DNA from: Blastococcus fimeti
Lineage (GTDB): Bacteria > Actinomycetota > Actinomycetes > Mycobacteriales > Geodermatophilaceae
Length of the DNA: 64,000 nt
Assembly (NCBI GenBank): GCA_900102115.1
Contig: FNAW01000003.1
Location: 372,001-436,000 of the forward strand
Direction: 5' to 3'
The first letter of the stretch is position 1. Every line of letters begins with the position of its first letter. Under the pieces are notes generated by a model. It was not told the origin of the DNA. It was given only the letters and a program-made list of their open reading frames with translations, and ran no database searches. Shown piece after piece: positions 1 through 9,121 of this stretch. Position numbers and translations under genes: made by a program.

Positions 1-170
1 GTGCCTCGATGGACACCGTGCAGGCGCTGGCCGGCCGGCTCCCCGGCATGCGCGGCATCTACGCCGGCCGGCTGCGCAACGCCCGCCAGGTCGAGGCGCT
101 GACGGTCAACCTGGTCTCGGTCAACCGCCGCTACAAGGTGCACGCCGGTATCCGCGTCACCGACGTCTGA
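1..170 (+). CDS. C-terminal end of an unidentified protein (5' truncated by window edge)
   Basis: Only the last 55 codons are present, read from base 3 to the TGA at 168-170. The visible C-terminus is basic and ends in HAGIRVTDV. I do not recognise the family and assign no function. The stop overlaps the ATG of the next gene by one base (TGATG), so the two are probably translationally coupled. Coding status is supported by uninterrupted reading, codon use like the neighbours, and this tight junction. Confidence 0.6.
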   Translation, partial: ASMDTVQALAGRLPGMRGIYAGRLRNARQVEALTVNLVSVNRRYKVHAGIRVTDV

Positions 171-454
171 TGGCGTCGGCGATCACCGCCGACGAGCTCC
201 GGGCGGTGCAGCTCCGCGTCCCCGGCTGGGGGCGCAAGGGCTACGCCACCGACGAGGTCGACGACTTCCTGGCGCGGGCGGGCGAGGCGCTGACCGCCCT
301 GGCCCTCCGGCGCACTCCACAGCTCACCGCGGACGACGTGCGTGACGTCGTCTTCCGCAAGCCGGGGTTCGGCCGCGGCCGTGGCTACGACGAGGACCAG
401 GTCGACGAGCTCCTCGACCGCCTCGAGCACACCCTCCGCGGCGCCTCCGCCTGA
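170..454 (+). CDS. Small DivIVA-domain-type protein
   Basis: A 94-aa protein with two short copies of the motif that starts actinobacterial DivIVA-type domains: a Gly-Tyr followed by acidic residues and V-D-x-F/L, at about residues 24-34 (GYATDEVDDFL) and 72-86 (GYDEDQVDELLDRLE). The family is linked to polar growth and septation, but this protein lacks the long coiled coil of true Wag31/DivIVA, so it is more likely a short accessory member of unknown role. It starts with ATG overlapping the preceding stop by one base. The duplication within so short a protein is directly visible; any cell-division role is inference. Confidence 0.7.
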   Translation: MASAITADELRAVQLRVPGWGRKGYATDEVDDFLARAGEALTALALRRTPQLTADDVRDVVFRKPGFGRGRGYDEDQVDELLDRLEHTLRGASA

Positions 455-503
455 CCGGCTCGCGTCACTCGACCTCCTGGCTGCTGCGACGGAGGATGGG
501 GAG

Positions 504-986
504 GTGCTCCTCGCGCACACGGTGGCGGTCCTGCACGCGACCGCCGTCCTGTTCATGCTCGCCGGCGCGCTCGTGGCGGTCCGCCGGCCGCGGCTGGTCC
601 TGCTGCACGCGCCGGTGGCCCTGGCGATCCTCGCGGTCAACCTCGCCGGGGCCGACTGCCCGCTCACCGACCTGGAGCTGGCGCTGCGGGAGCACGCCGG
701 AGCACCGGCCTACGAAGGCGGGTTCCTCGGCCACTACGTGTTCGCGCCGCTGGGGCTCGACGTCCGGGCGGCCGGCGTCCAGCTCGGCGTCTACGCGGTG
801 GCGCTGGTGCTCAACGCGGTGGGCTACGGCCTGCTGGTCCACACTATGAGCGCTACTCGAAGGAGTGCTCGGGGCCCGGGAAGACGCCGCCGCGCACCTC
901 GCCGGCGAACTCCTGCGCGGCCCGCAGCAGCTCGCCCCGCAGGTCCGCGTACTTCTTCACGAACTTCGGCACTCGCCCGCCGTTGA
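504..986 (+). CDS. DUF2784-family small membrane protein
   Basis: Starts at GTG 504 with GGAGG at 491-495. The first ~115 residues contain three to four hydrophobic helices and the DUF2784 signature: ADCPLTDLE after the second helix, then a GGFLGHY segment. The function of DUF2784 is not established. The family normally ends soon after the last helix, but here no stop follows, and the frame runs on through an Arg-rich tail to a TGA at 984-986. That tail overlaps the 3' end of panB (opposite strand) by about 130 bases and is probably unselected read-through rather than a domain. A nearby sequencing error that removed a stop around 850 is an alternative. Confidence 0.75.
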   Translation: MLLAHTVAVLHATAVLFMLAGALVAVRRPRLVLLHAPVALAILAVNLAGADCPLTDLELALREHAGAPAYEGGFLGHYVFAPLGLDVRAAGVQLGVYAVALVLNAVGYGLLVHTMSATRRSARGPGRRRRAPRRRTPARPAAARPAGPRTSSRTSALARR

Positions 987-1683
987 GCCCGGCCATGTCG
1001 GGCCACACGAGCACCTGGGCGTCGCAGTCGACCCCCGCGCCGATGCCGACGGTCGGGATGACCAGTTCCTTGGTCACCTCGGCGGCGATCGCGGCCGGCA
1101 CCATCTCCAGCACGACGGCGAACGCGCCGGCCTCCTGCACGGCGCGGGCGTCGGCGAGCAGCTGCTCGGCGCCGGCGCCGCGGCCCTGCACCCGGAACCC
1201 GCCGAGGGCGTGCTCGCTCTGCGGGGTGAAGCCGATGTGCGCCATGACCGGGATGCCGGAGTCGTGCAGCAGCTTGATCTGCGGCGCGACGCGCACGCCG
1301 CCCTCGAGCTTGACGGCCTGCGCGCCGCCCTCCTTCATCAGCCGCACGGCGGTCTCGAAGGCCTGCTGCGGCCCGGACTCGTAGGAGCCGAACGGCAGGT
1401 CGGCCACGATCAGCGCGCGCGTGGTCGAGCGGGTGACCGCCTTGGTGAGCAGCAGCATGTCCTCGACCGTCACCTGCACGGTGCTGGTGTGCCCGAGGAC
1501 GACGTTGCCGGCGGAGTCACCGACGAGCATCACCGGGATGCCGGCCTCCTCGAAGATGGCCGCGCTGTAGGTGTCGTAGGCGGTGAGCATCGCCCACTTC
1601 TCGCCGCGCTCCTTGGCCTGCTGCAGGTGGTGGATGCGCACCCGGGCGGACGACGTGCCGCCGTACAGCACCGACTCCGTCAT
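853..1683 (-). CDS. panB: 3-methyl-2-oxobutanoate hydroxymethyltransferase
   Basis: Catalyses the first committed step of pantothenate synthesis: methylene-tetrahydrofolate plus 2-oxoisovalerate gives ketopantoate. The 276-aa product has the usual PanB length and hallmarks: AMLTAYD near the N-terminus, the metal-binding [13 protein letters not shown] segment, [16 protein letters not shown], and the C-terminal IGIGAG motif (here VGIGAG). The ATG at 1683 overlaps the stop of nadE (ATGA), so nadE and panB form an operon joining NAD and CoA precursor synthesis. Function is very secure from conserved motifs. Confidence 0.96.
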   Translation of the reverse strand: MTESVLYGGTSSARVRIHHLQQAKERGEKWAMLTAYDTYSAAIFEEAGIPVMLVGDSAGNVVLGHTSTVQVTVEDMLLLTKAVTRSTTRALIVADLPFGSYESGPQQAFETAVRLMKEGGAQAVKLEGGVRVAPQIKLLHDSGIPVMAHIGFTPQSEHALGGFRVQGRGAGAEQLLADARAVQEAGAFAVVLEMVPAAIAAEVTKELVIPTVGIGAGVDCDAQVLVWPDMAGLNGGRVPKFVKKYADLRGELLRAAQEFAGEVRGGVFPGPEHSFE

Positions 1684-3515
1684 GACTGAGCTCCTTCGCG
1701 CACGCTGGGCAGGGTCTCCCGCCACCGGTTGGTCACGGGCAGCCGCCGGTCGCGGCCGAACGCCTTGAGGCTGATCTTGGTGCCGGGGGCCGACTGCCGG
1801 CGCTTGAACTCGGCCGTGTCGATGAGCCGGAGCACCCGCGCCACCACCTCCGGGTCGTGCCCGCGCTCCAGGAGCTCCGCCATGCCGAGGTCGCGGTCGA
1901 CGTAGTCGGCGATGACCGCGTCGAGCACGTCGTAGGACGGCAGCGAGTCGCTGTCCTGCTGGCCGGGGGCGAGCTCGGCCGACGGCGGCTTGTCGATGGA
2001 GTTCTGCGGGATCGGCTCGGTCTCGCCCCGGTCGCGGGCGGAGGCGTTGCGCCAGCGCGCGAGGTCCCAGACCAGCGTCTTGGGCACGTCCTTGATCGGG
2101 GCGAACCCGCCGGCCGCGTCGCCGTAGAGCGTGGAGTAGCCGACGGCGACCTCGCTCTTGTTCGACGTCGCCAGCAGCAGGTGCCCGTGCTGGTTGGACA
2201 GCCCCATGAGCAGGGTGCCGCGCACGCGGGCCTGCAGGTTCTCCGCGGCGACGCCCGACAGCTCGACCGACGCCTCGTAGGCGTCGACCATCGGCGCGAT
2301 CGGGACGACGGAGTAGTGCATGCCCAGGCGGCGCGCGGAGTCCTCGGCGTCGGCCAGCGAGTGCTCGCTGGACCACTTCGACGGCAGCCCGACGCCGTGC
2401 ACCCGGTCGGCCCCGAGCGCGTCGACCGCGAGCGCGGCGACCAGGGCGGAGTCGATGCCGCCGGACATGCCGAGCACCACCGAGGGCATGCCGTTCTTGT
2501 CGATGAAGTCGCGCAGGCCCAGCACCAGCGCCCGCCAGACCTCCTCGCAGTCGCTCAGCGGCTCCACGACCGTCGCCGGACGCCGGTCGAACGCGGCCAC
2601 CGGCTCGTCGGAGACGACGTGCCGGGTGACCGTCATCGGGCCGATCCGGCCCGCGCGCCGCTCGGGCACGGAGGAGGGGTCGAGGTCGAGGTCGATCGTC
2701 GCCAGGTGCTCGACGAACTGGGGGGAGCGGGCCAGCAGCGTGCCGTCGGCGGCCACGGCCATCGAGTCGCCGTCGAAGACCAGCTCGTCCTGGCCGCCCA
2801 CCTGGTTGCAGTAGAGGACCGTCGCGCCCGCCTCGGCCGCGCGCCGGCGCACCAGCGGCAACCGCAGGTCGTCCTTGGCCCGCTCGTAGGGGGAGGCGTT
2901 GGGGGAGACGATGAGGTCGACGCCGGCCTGCCCCGCGATCCCGCACGGACCGCCCTCGACCCACAGGTCCTCGCAGATGGCCAGCGCCACGTCGATCCCG
3001 TGCAGCCGCACGATCGGCAGCTCCGTGCCGGGCACGAAGTAGCGCGCCTCGTCGAAGACGCCGTAGTTGGGCAGGTGCCGCTTGTAGTAGCGGACGACGA
3101 CCTCGCCGCCGAACAGCAGCGCCGCGGCGTTGCGCGGTGCACCCCGGCGCGGGTTGGCGTCGCCGGGACGGTCGTCGTCGGTGGGGGTGTGATCGACCGG
3201 GGCCGGGCCCGCGCCGTCGGTGTGCGCGAGGTACCCGACGACGACGGCGATCCCGCCCAGCCCCCGGTCGGCGAGGTCGGCGGCGAGCTCGACGAGCCTG
3301 CGCTCGCTGGCGTGCGCGAAGGACTCCCTCAGGACGAGGTCCTCGGGCGGGTAGCCGGTCAGCGTCATCTCGGGGAAGACCACGAGGTGCGCGTGCTCTT
3401 CCGCCGCCTTCGCCGTCCACCGGACGACGAGCTCGCTGTTGCCCTCGAGATCGCCGACCCGGGTGTCCACCTGGGCCATCGCCACCCGCACCTGCACCGG
3501 CCGTTGATCGCTCAC
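1680..3515 (-). CDS. nadE: Glutamine-dependent NAD+ synthetase
   Basis: Amidates deamido-NAD+ to NAD+ using glutamine-derived ammonia and ATP. The 611-aa protein is the two-domain form: an N-terminal nitrilase-type glutaminase with Glu ([16 protein letters not shown]), Lys ([14 protein letters not shown]) and Cys (LAICEDLW), then a C-terminal PP-loop synthetase ([16 protein letters not shown]). I chose GTG 3515, just before the conserved RVAMAQ start of the glutaminase fold; upstream in-frame extension is low-complexity. An acidic Pro/Gly-rich insert of about 25 residues lies between the Glu and Lys motifs. The stop overlaps the panB start by 4 nt. Confidence 0.95.
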   Translation of the reverse strand: MSDQRPVQVRVAMAQVDTRVGDLEGNSELVVRWTAKAAEEHAHLVVFPEMTLTGYPPEDLVLRESFAHASERRLVELAADLADRGLGGIAVVVGYLAHTDGAGPAPVDHTPTDDDRPGDANPRRGAPRNAAALLFGGEVVVRYYKRHLPNYGVFDEARYFVPGTELPIVRLHGIDVALAICEDLWVEGGPCGIAGQAGVDLIVSPNASPYERAKDDLRLPLVRRRAAEAGATVLYCNQVGGQDELVFDGDSMAVAADGTLLARSPQFVEHLATIDLDLDPSSVPERRAGRIGPMTVTRHVVSDEPVAAFDRRPATVVEPLSDCEEVWRALVLGLRDFIDKNGMPSVVLGMSGGIDSALVAALAVDALGADRVHGVGLPSKWSSEHSLADAEDSARRLGMHYSVVPIAPMVDAYEASVELSGVAAENLQARVRGTLLMGLSNQHGHLLLATSNKSEVAVGYSTLYGDAAGGFAPIKDVPKTLVWDLARWRNASARDRGETEPIPQNSIDKPPSAELAPGQQDSDSLPSYDVLDAVIADYVDRDLGMAELLERGHDPEVVARVLRLIDTAEFKRRQSAPGTKISLKAFGRDRRLPVTNRWRETLPSVREGAQS

Positions 3516-3777
3516 GCCGCACAGTCTGGTCTCGGCCGGGTGCCGGCGGCGAGGCGGGGACCCGTCCGGATGATCACGGCGGCCGCCGACCCGGATCGGT
3601 GACGCGGGGCAGCCCCCGGCGCTAGCGTTCCTGGTCCTGGAGGCGACTCTGGCGGTCGCCGCGCACGGCGCGCGCGGGGCGGCGCGCCCGACGGGACGGC
3701 GACCAGCAGATGAAGACGCCGTGGGTCCGTGACGCAGTCCCCCTGACGGGGCAGGGTGGGGGCCGAACGGCGGCGAC

Positions 3778-3793
3778 GTCACATCCCGGAAAC
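3778..3793 (+). promoter_or_regulatory. GlnR-like a/b box upstream of glnA2
   Basis: GTCAC-N6-GAAAC lies 14 bp before the glnA2 ATG. Both pentamers fit the actinobacterial GlnR consensus gTnAC-n6-GaAAC exactly. Only one a-b pair is present, and its position so near the start codon would suit repression more than activation. The match is visible; binding is inference, helped by a better four-box site at glnA1. Confidence 0.4.
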
Positions 3794-3807
3794 GAGCGGA
3801 CGCGATC

Positions 3808-5157
3808 ATGGCGAGCATGGATCGACAGCAGGAGTTCGTCCTGCGCACCCTGGAAGAGCGCGACATCCGGTTCGTCCGGCTCTGGTTCACCGACGTGTCG
3901 GGCTACCTCAAGGCCGTCGCGGTGGCGCCGGCCGAGATCGAGGCGGCCTTCGCGGAGGGCATCGGCTTCGACGGCTCCGCGATCGAGGGCTTCGCGCGGG
4001 TCTACGAGTCCGACATGCTCGCCAAGCCCGACCCCGGCACCTTCCAGGTGATGCCCGGCCGCGACGGGCGGGCCAGCGACACGGCCCGGATGTTCTGCGA
4101 CATCACGCTGCCCGACGGCTCCCCGGCCTGGGCCGACCCCCGGCACGTGCTCCGCCGTGCGCTGGCGAAGGCCGCCGACATGGGCTTCACCTTCTACACC
4201 CACCCCGAGATCGAGTTCTTCCTGCTCAAGGACCTGCCCACGGACGGCACGCCGCCCCAGCCGGCCGACACGGGTGGCTACTTCGACCTGTCCACCCACA
4301 ACGTCGCGCACGACTTCCGGCGCGAGGCGGTCTTCGCGCTCGAGGCCATGGGCATCTCGGTGGAGTTCAGCCACCACGAGGTCGCCCCCGGCCAGCAGGA
4401 GATCGACCTGCGCTACGCCGACGCGCTGTCGATGGCGGACAACATCATGACGCTGCGGCACGTCGTCCGGGAGGTCGCGCTCGCCCAGGGCGTGCACGCC
4501 ACGTTCATGCCCAAGCCGTTCACCGACCTCGCCGGTTCGGCGATGCACACCCACCTCTCGCTCTTCGAGGGCGACCGCAACGCGTTCTACGACGCTGCCG
4601 ACCCGATGCGCCTGTCGACGACGGCGAAGCAGTTCATCGCCGGGCTGCTCATCCACGCGCGCGAGGTCACCGCCGTCACCAACCAGACGGTGAACTCCTA
4701 CCGGCGGCTGCTGGCCGGCACCGAGGCGCCGACGGCGGCCACCTGGGGCCGGGCGAACCGCTCCGCCCTGGTGCGGCTGCCCGAGTACAAGCCCAGCAAG
4801 GCGCAGTCGGCCCGGGTGGAGGTCCGCTCGCCGGACTCGGCCTGCAACCCCTACCTCACCTTCGCCATCCTGCTCGCCGCCGGGCTGCGGGGCATCGAGA
4901 AGGGCTACGAGCTGCCGCCCGAGGCCGAGGACGACGTCTGGTCGCTCACCGACACCGAGCGCCGCGCGGCCGGGTACGAGGACCTGCCGGTCTCCCTCGG
5001 CGAGGCGCTGACCGCCATGCAGAGCAGCGAGCTGGTCGCCGAGACCCTCGGGGAGCACGTCTTCGAGTTCTTCCTGCGCAACAAGTGGGAGGAGTTCAAC
5101 TCCTACCGGCGCAACGTGACCCCCTTCGAGCTGCAGCGGTACCTGCCGGGTCTCTGA
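3808..5157 (+). CDS. glnA2: Type I glutamine synthetase, GlnA2 class
   Basis: ATP-dependent ligation of ammonia to glutamate. The 449-aa protein resembles mycobacterial GlnA2 (446 aa): RFVRLWFTDVSGYLKAVAV, IGFDGSAIEGFARV, EIEFFLLK, MPKPFTDLAGSAMHTHLS, and NRSALVR. Two ATGs (3808, 3817) are possible; GlnA2 relatives often start at the second. Tyr367, in GYELPPEA, aligns with the adenylylated Tyr of GlnA1 (DLYELPPEE), whereas I recall mycobacterial GlnA2 lacking it. The gene lies just upstream of an amidotransferase and glnE on the same strand, as in mycobacteria. Some GlnA2 enzymes are weak synthetases or act on other gamma-glutamyl acceptors. Confidence 0.93.
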   Translation: MASMDRQQEFVLRTLEERDIRFVRLWFTDVSGYLKAVAVAPAEIEAAFAEGIGFDGSAIEGFARVYESDMLAKPDPGTFQVMPGRDGRASDTARMFCDITLPDGSPAWADPRHVLRRALAKAADMGFTFYTHPEIEFFLLKDLPTDGTPPQPADTGGYFDLSTHNVAHDFRREAVFALEAMGISVEFSHHEVAPGQQEIDLRYADALSMADNIMTLRHVVREVALAQGVHATFMPKPFTDLAGSAMHTHLSLFEGDRNAFYDAADPMRLSTTAKQFIAGLLIHAREVTAVTNQTVNSYRRLLAGTEAPTAATWGRANRSALVRLPEYKPSKAQSARVEVRSPDSACNPYLTFAILLAAGLRGIEKGYELPPEAEDDVWSLTDTERRAAGYEDLPVSLGEALTAMQSSELVAETLGEHVFEFFLRNKWEEFNSYRRNVTPFELQRYLPGL

Positions 5158-5158
5158 G

Positions 5159-5177
5159 CCCGGCGGGTCACGCCGGG
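5159..5177 (+). terminator. Short hairpin after glnA2
   Basis: CCCGGCG and CGCCGGG form a 7-bp perfect stem around a 5-nt loop directly after the glnA2 stop. No T-tract follows, so it is a weak or processing signal at best. Confidence 0.35.
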
Positions 5178-5214
5178 ACGGGGTCGGGCGGCCGGCGCGG
5201 CTAACCTCGACCGC

Positions 5215-5946
5215 GTGGCCAGCCTCCTCGTCGTCGTCCCGAGCGAGACCGACCCGCCGGCCCGGCTCGGGCAGTGGCTCGCCGACGCCGGACTGACCCT
5301 CGATGAGCGGCACCTCGGGCGCGGCGAGACGCTGCCGGACACCCTCGAGGGGTACGCCGGACTCCTCGTCCTCGGCGGCCCCCAATCGGCGACCGACGAC
5401 GAGGCGACCAGCCCCGAGCTGGCCGGGGTGCGGTCGCTGCTGCGTCAGGCGATCGCCGGCGACGTCCCGACGCTCGCCGTCTGCCTGGGCGCCCAGCTGC
5501 TCGCCGACGTCGGGGGAGGAGCCGTGCGGCGCGGGGTCGAGGGCCCGGAGGTGGGCGCCACTCTCGTCGCCAAGCGCGACGCCGCCTACGCCGATCCGGT
5601 GTTCGGCCCGCTGCCGCTGACCCCCGACGTCGTCCAGTGGCACCACGACGAGATCGCCGCCCTGCCGTCCGGCGCGACGCTGCTCGCCAGCAACGCGCAC
5701 TACGCCCACCAGGCGTTCCGCGTGGGTGCGGCGGTCTACGGGGTCCAGTTCCACATCGAGACGACGCCGGAGATGGTGCGCGCCTGGGCGGCCGCCGATC
5801 CGCGCGGCGTCGCGGCGGCCCCGGTCGACGCCGAGACGCTCTGCGAGCGGTCGGACGCCGTGCACGACGACCTCGCTGAGACGTGGGCGCCGTTCGCCGC
5901 GCGCTTCGCGGAGCTGGTGCGGGCGCACGCCCCGCAGGCGGCCTGA
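5215..5946 (+). CDS. Class I glutamine amidotransferase-like protein
   Basis: A 243-aa triad-type GATase domain. The nucleophile elbow is VCLGAQLLA (Cys), and the His-Glu pair is in GVQFHIETTPEM, so the catalytic triad looks intact. The oxyanion strand GLLVLGGPQSA is also present. It resembles stand-alone GMP-synthase-like GATases whose partner or substrate is unknown. GTG 5215 follows a 57-bp gap after glnA2, and the stop is 3 bp before the glnE start, so it probably belongs to a glnA2-GATase-glnE operon. That context suggests glutamine or gamma-glutamyl metabolism; this is inference. Confidence 0.85.
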   Translation: MASLLVVVPSETDPPARLGQWLADAGLTLDERHLGRGETLPDTLEGYAGLLVLGGPQSATDDEATSPELAGVRSLLRQAIAGDVPTLAVCLGAQLLADVGGGAVRRGVEGPEVGATLVAKRDAAYADPVFGPLPLTPDVVQWHHDEIAALPSGATLLASNAHYAHQAFRVGAAVYGVQFHIETTPEMVRAWAAADPRGVAAAPVDAETLCERSDAVHDDLAETWAPFAARFAELVRAHAPQAA

Positions 5947-5949
5947 GCC

Positions 5950-8900
5950 GTGGGCCCCGAGGTGGAGATCCCGCGTCGCGCCGTCGTCCGGCTGGTGCGG
6001 TTCGGCTTCGAGGACGGCGAGCGCGCCGCGCGCCTGCTCTCGCACCCCGACCTGGGGCTGTGGGACCTGGGCCGCAACGAGCCGGCCGACCCCGAGGCCG
6101 GGCCGGTCGTCGCCGCGCTCGCCCGGGCCGGCGACCCCGACCTCGCCGTCCGCTCCCTGCACCGGCTGGTCGAGGCGCTCGACGAGGCCGACGCGACCGG
6201 GGAGGCCGCCGCCGCGCTGCTCGCCCGCCTCCGGGGGTCGGCGCTGCTGCGGAGCCGGCTGCTCGCCGTCCTCGGCGCCAGCTCCGGGTTGGCCGACCAC
6301 CTCGCCGCGCACCCGGACGACTGGACCGTCCTCGACGCCGAGGACGCCGGGCCGGCCCGGCCGACGCCGGTGGCGCTGGAGCGGCAGATGCTGGCCGCCG
6401 TCGGCGCCGACCCGGACGACCCGCCGTGGGGCGTCCGGCTGGGCAAGGGCGCGCCCGACGCCTCGCCGGCCCGCGTGGCCGGGCTCCGGCTGGCCTACCG
6501 GCGGGCCATCCTCTCCCTGGCCGGCCGCGACCTGGGCGACAACCTGCCCGCCGAGGATGCCGCTGCCGAGCTGGCCGACATCGCCGCCGCGGTGCTCACC
6601 GCGGGCCTGGCGCTGGCCGTCGCCGAGCAGCCGGCCGACGCCGCGGCCTGCCGGCTGTCGGTGATCGCGCTGGGCAAGACCGGCGGCCGGGAGCTGAACT
6701 ACGTGAGCGACGTCGACGTCGTGTTCGTGGGGGAGCCGGTGGACCCCGCCGACTCCGAGAGCGCCGCCCTCGGCAGCGCGACCCGGGTGGCCGCGGCCCT
6801 CATGCGCATCTGCCGCGAGGCCGCCTGGGAGGTCGACGCCGCGCTGCGTCCCGAGGGCAAGGCGGGGGTGCTGGTGCGCACCGTCGCCGGGCACTCGGCC
6901 TACTACGAGCAGTGGGCCAGCACCTGGGAGTTCCAGGCGCTGCTGAAGATGCGCCCGGTCGCAGGCGACCCCGACCTCGGCCGGGCCTACGTCGACGCGC
7001 TGTGGCCGCTGGTCTGGCGGGCCGGTGACCGCCCCGGCTTCGTCGGCGAGGTGCAGGCGATGCGCCGGCGGGTGGAGGAGAACATCCCGCCCGCGCAGGC
7101 GGAGCGCGAGCTCAAGCTGGGCCGCGGCGGGCTGCGCGACGTCGAGTTCGCCGTCCAGCTGCTGCAGCTGGTGCACGGCCGCGCCGACGCCTCGCTCCGG
7201 CAGGGCGGCACGCTGCCGGCGCTCCTGGCGCTGTCGTCGGGCGGCTACGTCGGGCGGGACGATGCCGCCACGCTCATCGCGTCCTACCGGTTCCTGCGCA
7301 CCGTCGAGCACCGGCTCCAATTGCTCCGGTTGCGACGCACCCACCTGCTGCCCACCGACGAGCAGCAGCTGCGCTGGCTGGCCCGCTCGCTGGGCTACAA
7401 GCCGGACGCGCGCGGTGGCGCGGTCGAGGTGCTCCAGGCCGAACTGAACCTGCACACCCGCGAGGTGCGCCGGCTGCACGAGAAGCTCTTCTACCGGCCG
7501 CTGCTCTCCGCGGTCGCCCGCGTTCCGGGCGAGCGGCTGCAGCTGGGCTCGAAGGCGGCCGGTGACTGGCTGCGCGCCCTCGGCTTCGCCGACCCCGACT
7601 CCGCGCTGCGGCACCTCGCGGCGCTGACCGGAGGCGTGTCGCGCTCGGCGTCCATGCAGAAGTACCTGCTGCCGGTGCTGCTGCAGACCTTCGCCTCCTG
7701 CCCCAACCCCGACGCCGGGCTGCTCGCCTACCGGCAGGTCAGCGAGGCACTGGGCGGCAACCAGTGGTTCCTGCGGCTGCTCCGCGACGAGGGCCAGGTG
7801 GCCGAGCGGCTGGCGCAGCTGCTGGGCTCGAGCCAGTACGTCGCCGGACTGCTGACCCGCACCCCCGAGGCGCTGCGGCTGCTGGCCGACGACGCCGAGC
7901 TCGAGCCGCGCGGGGTGGCGGTGCTGACCAAGTCGTGGGGGCTGGCGGCCGCGCGCGCCGGTGACCCGCAGGCCGGGATCCGGGTGCTGCGCGGGCTGCG
8001 CAGGCAGGAGCTGCTGCGGATCGCCTGCGCCGACCTCCTGGGCCGGTTGGACGTGCTCCGGGTCGGGGAGGCGCTCACCGCCGTCGCAGTCGCCACGCTG
8101 CGGACCGGCCTGGACGTCGCGCTGCGTGCCCACGCGCTGGAGACCCACGTGGAGGTCGCCGACCTGCCCATGGACATGTCGGTCATCGGCATGGGCCGGC
8201 TCGGCGGCGGCGAGATGGGGTACGGCTCGGACGCCGACGTCCTCTTCGTGCACCGCCCCCGCTCGGGAGCGGAGGAGGGCGCCGCGACGTCGGCGGCGAA
8301 CGCCGTCGCGCACACGCTGCGGCGGCTGCTCGCCGAGCCCGCGCCCGACCCGGCGTTCGAGATCGACGCGGACCTGCGGCCCGAGGGCCGCCAGGGGGCG
8401 ATGGTCCGCAGCCTGTCCGCGTTCCGCGAGTACTACGAGCGCTGGGTATCGCTGTGGGAGCTGCAGGCGCTGCTGCGGGCGACGCCGGTCGCCGGCGACG
8501 AAGAGCTCGGGGCGGCGTTCGTGGAGCTGATCGACCCGCTCCGCTTCCCGGAGGGCGGGCTCGCCGCCGACCAGGTGGCCGAGATCCGGCGGATCAAGGC
8601 CCGGGTGGAGCGCGAGCGGCTGCCGCGCGGCGCTGATCCGGCGACGCACACCAAGCTCGGCCGGGGCGGGCTGTCCGACGTGGAGTGGACCGTCCAGCTG
8701 CTGCAGCTGCAGCACGCGGCCGAGGTGGAGGCGCTCCGGGTGCGGCCGACGGTGCAGGGGCTCGAGGCCGCGGCGGACGCCGGGCTGGTCACCGCCGAGG
8801 ACGCCGCCGCGCTGCGCTCGGCCTGGGAGATCGCCACCCGGGCGCGCAACGCCGTCTTCCTCGTGCGCGGCCGGCCCAGCGACCAACTGCCCCGGCCGGG

Positions 8901-9045
8901 GCTGGAGCTCGAGGGCGTGGCACGGGCCTGCGGCTACGGCCCGGACACCGAACCCGGCCAGTTCCTCGACGACTACCACCGCACCACTCGGCACGCCCGC
9001 AGCGTCGTGGAGCACGTCTTCTACGGGCAGCCCGTCGAGAACTGA
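5950..9045 (+). CDS. glnE: Bifunctional glutamine synthetase adenylyltransferase/adenylyl-removing enzyme
   Basis: Controls GlnA activity by adding AMP to, or removing it from, a conserved tyrosine. The 1031-aa protein has two homologous nucleotidyltransferase halves. The N-terminal half has LGKTGGRELNYVSDVDVVFV at about residue 241; the C-terminal half has GMGRLGGGEMGYGSDADV at about residue 747, each with the G-G/S-D-x-D core. Both halves also carry KLGRGGL(R/S)D segments. GTG 5950 starts 3 bp after the preceding stop. Its likely substrate, GlnA1 with Tyr406, is about 15 kb away in the same window. Confidence 0.96.
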   Translation: MGPEVEIPRRAVVRLVRFGFEDGERAARLLSHPDLGLWDLGRNEPADPEAGPVVAALARAGDPDLAVRSLHRLVEALDEADATGEAAAALLARLRGSALLRSRLLAVLGASSGLADHLAAHPDDWTVLDAEDAGPARPTPVALERQMLAAVGADPDDPPWGVRLGKGAPDASPARVAGLRLAYRRAILSLAGRDLGDNLPAEDAAAELADIAAAVLTAGLALAVAEQPADAAACRLSVIALGKTGGRELNYVSDVDVVFVGEPVDPADSESAALGSATRVAAALMRICREAAWEVDAALRPEGKAGVLVRTVAGHSAYYEQWASTWEFQALLKMRPVAGDPDLGRAYVDALWPLVWRAGDRPGFVGEVQAMRRRVEENIPPAQAERELKLGRGGLRDVEFAVQLLQLVHGRADASLRQGGTLPALLALSSGGYVGRDDAATLIASYRFLRTVEHRLQLLRLRRTHLLPTDEQQLRWLARSLGYKPDARGGAVEVLQAELNLHTREVRRLHEKLFYRPLLSAVARVPGERLQLGSKAAGDWLRALGFADPDSALRHLAALTGGVSRSASMQKYLLPVLLQTFASCPNPDAGLLAYRQVSEALGGNQWFLRLLRDEGQVAERLAQLLGSSQYVAGLLTRTPEALRLLADDAELEPRGVAVLTKSWGLAAARAGDPQAGIRVLRGLRRQELLRIACADLLGRLDVLRVGEALTAVAVATLRTGLDVALRAHALETHVEVADLPMDMSVIGMGRLGGGEMGYGSDADVLFVHRPRSGAEEGAATSAANAVAHTLRRLLAEPAPDPAFEIDADLRPEGRQGAMVRSLSAFREYYERWVSLWELQALLRATPVAGDEELGAAFVELIDPLRFPEGGLAADQVAEIRRIKARVERERLPRGADPATHTKLGRGGLSDVEWTVQLLQLQHAAEVEALRVRPTVQGLEAAADAGLVTAEDAAALRSAWEIATRARNAVFLVRGRPSDQLPRPGLELEGVARACGYGPDTEPGQFLDDYHRTTRHARSVVEHVFYGQPVEN

Positions 9046-9067
9046 GCCGCGGAGCTCTAGCCGCGGC
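9046..9067 (+). terminator. Hairpin after glnE
   Basis: GCCGCGG and CCGCGGC pair across an 8-nt loop just past the glnE stop. There is no T-run; this is a possible 3' end of the glnA2-glnE transcript. Confidence 0.35.
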
Positions 9068-9121
9068 GCGTGGGGGTGGGCCATCCTGGCCCGGTCAGAA
9101 CCGGTCGACCCGGAGGTTCCC

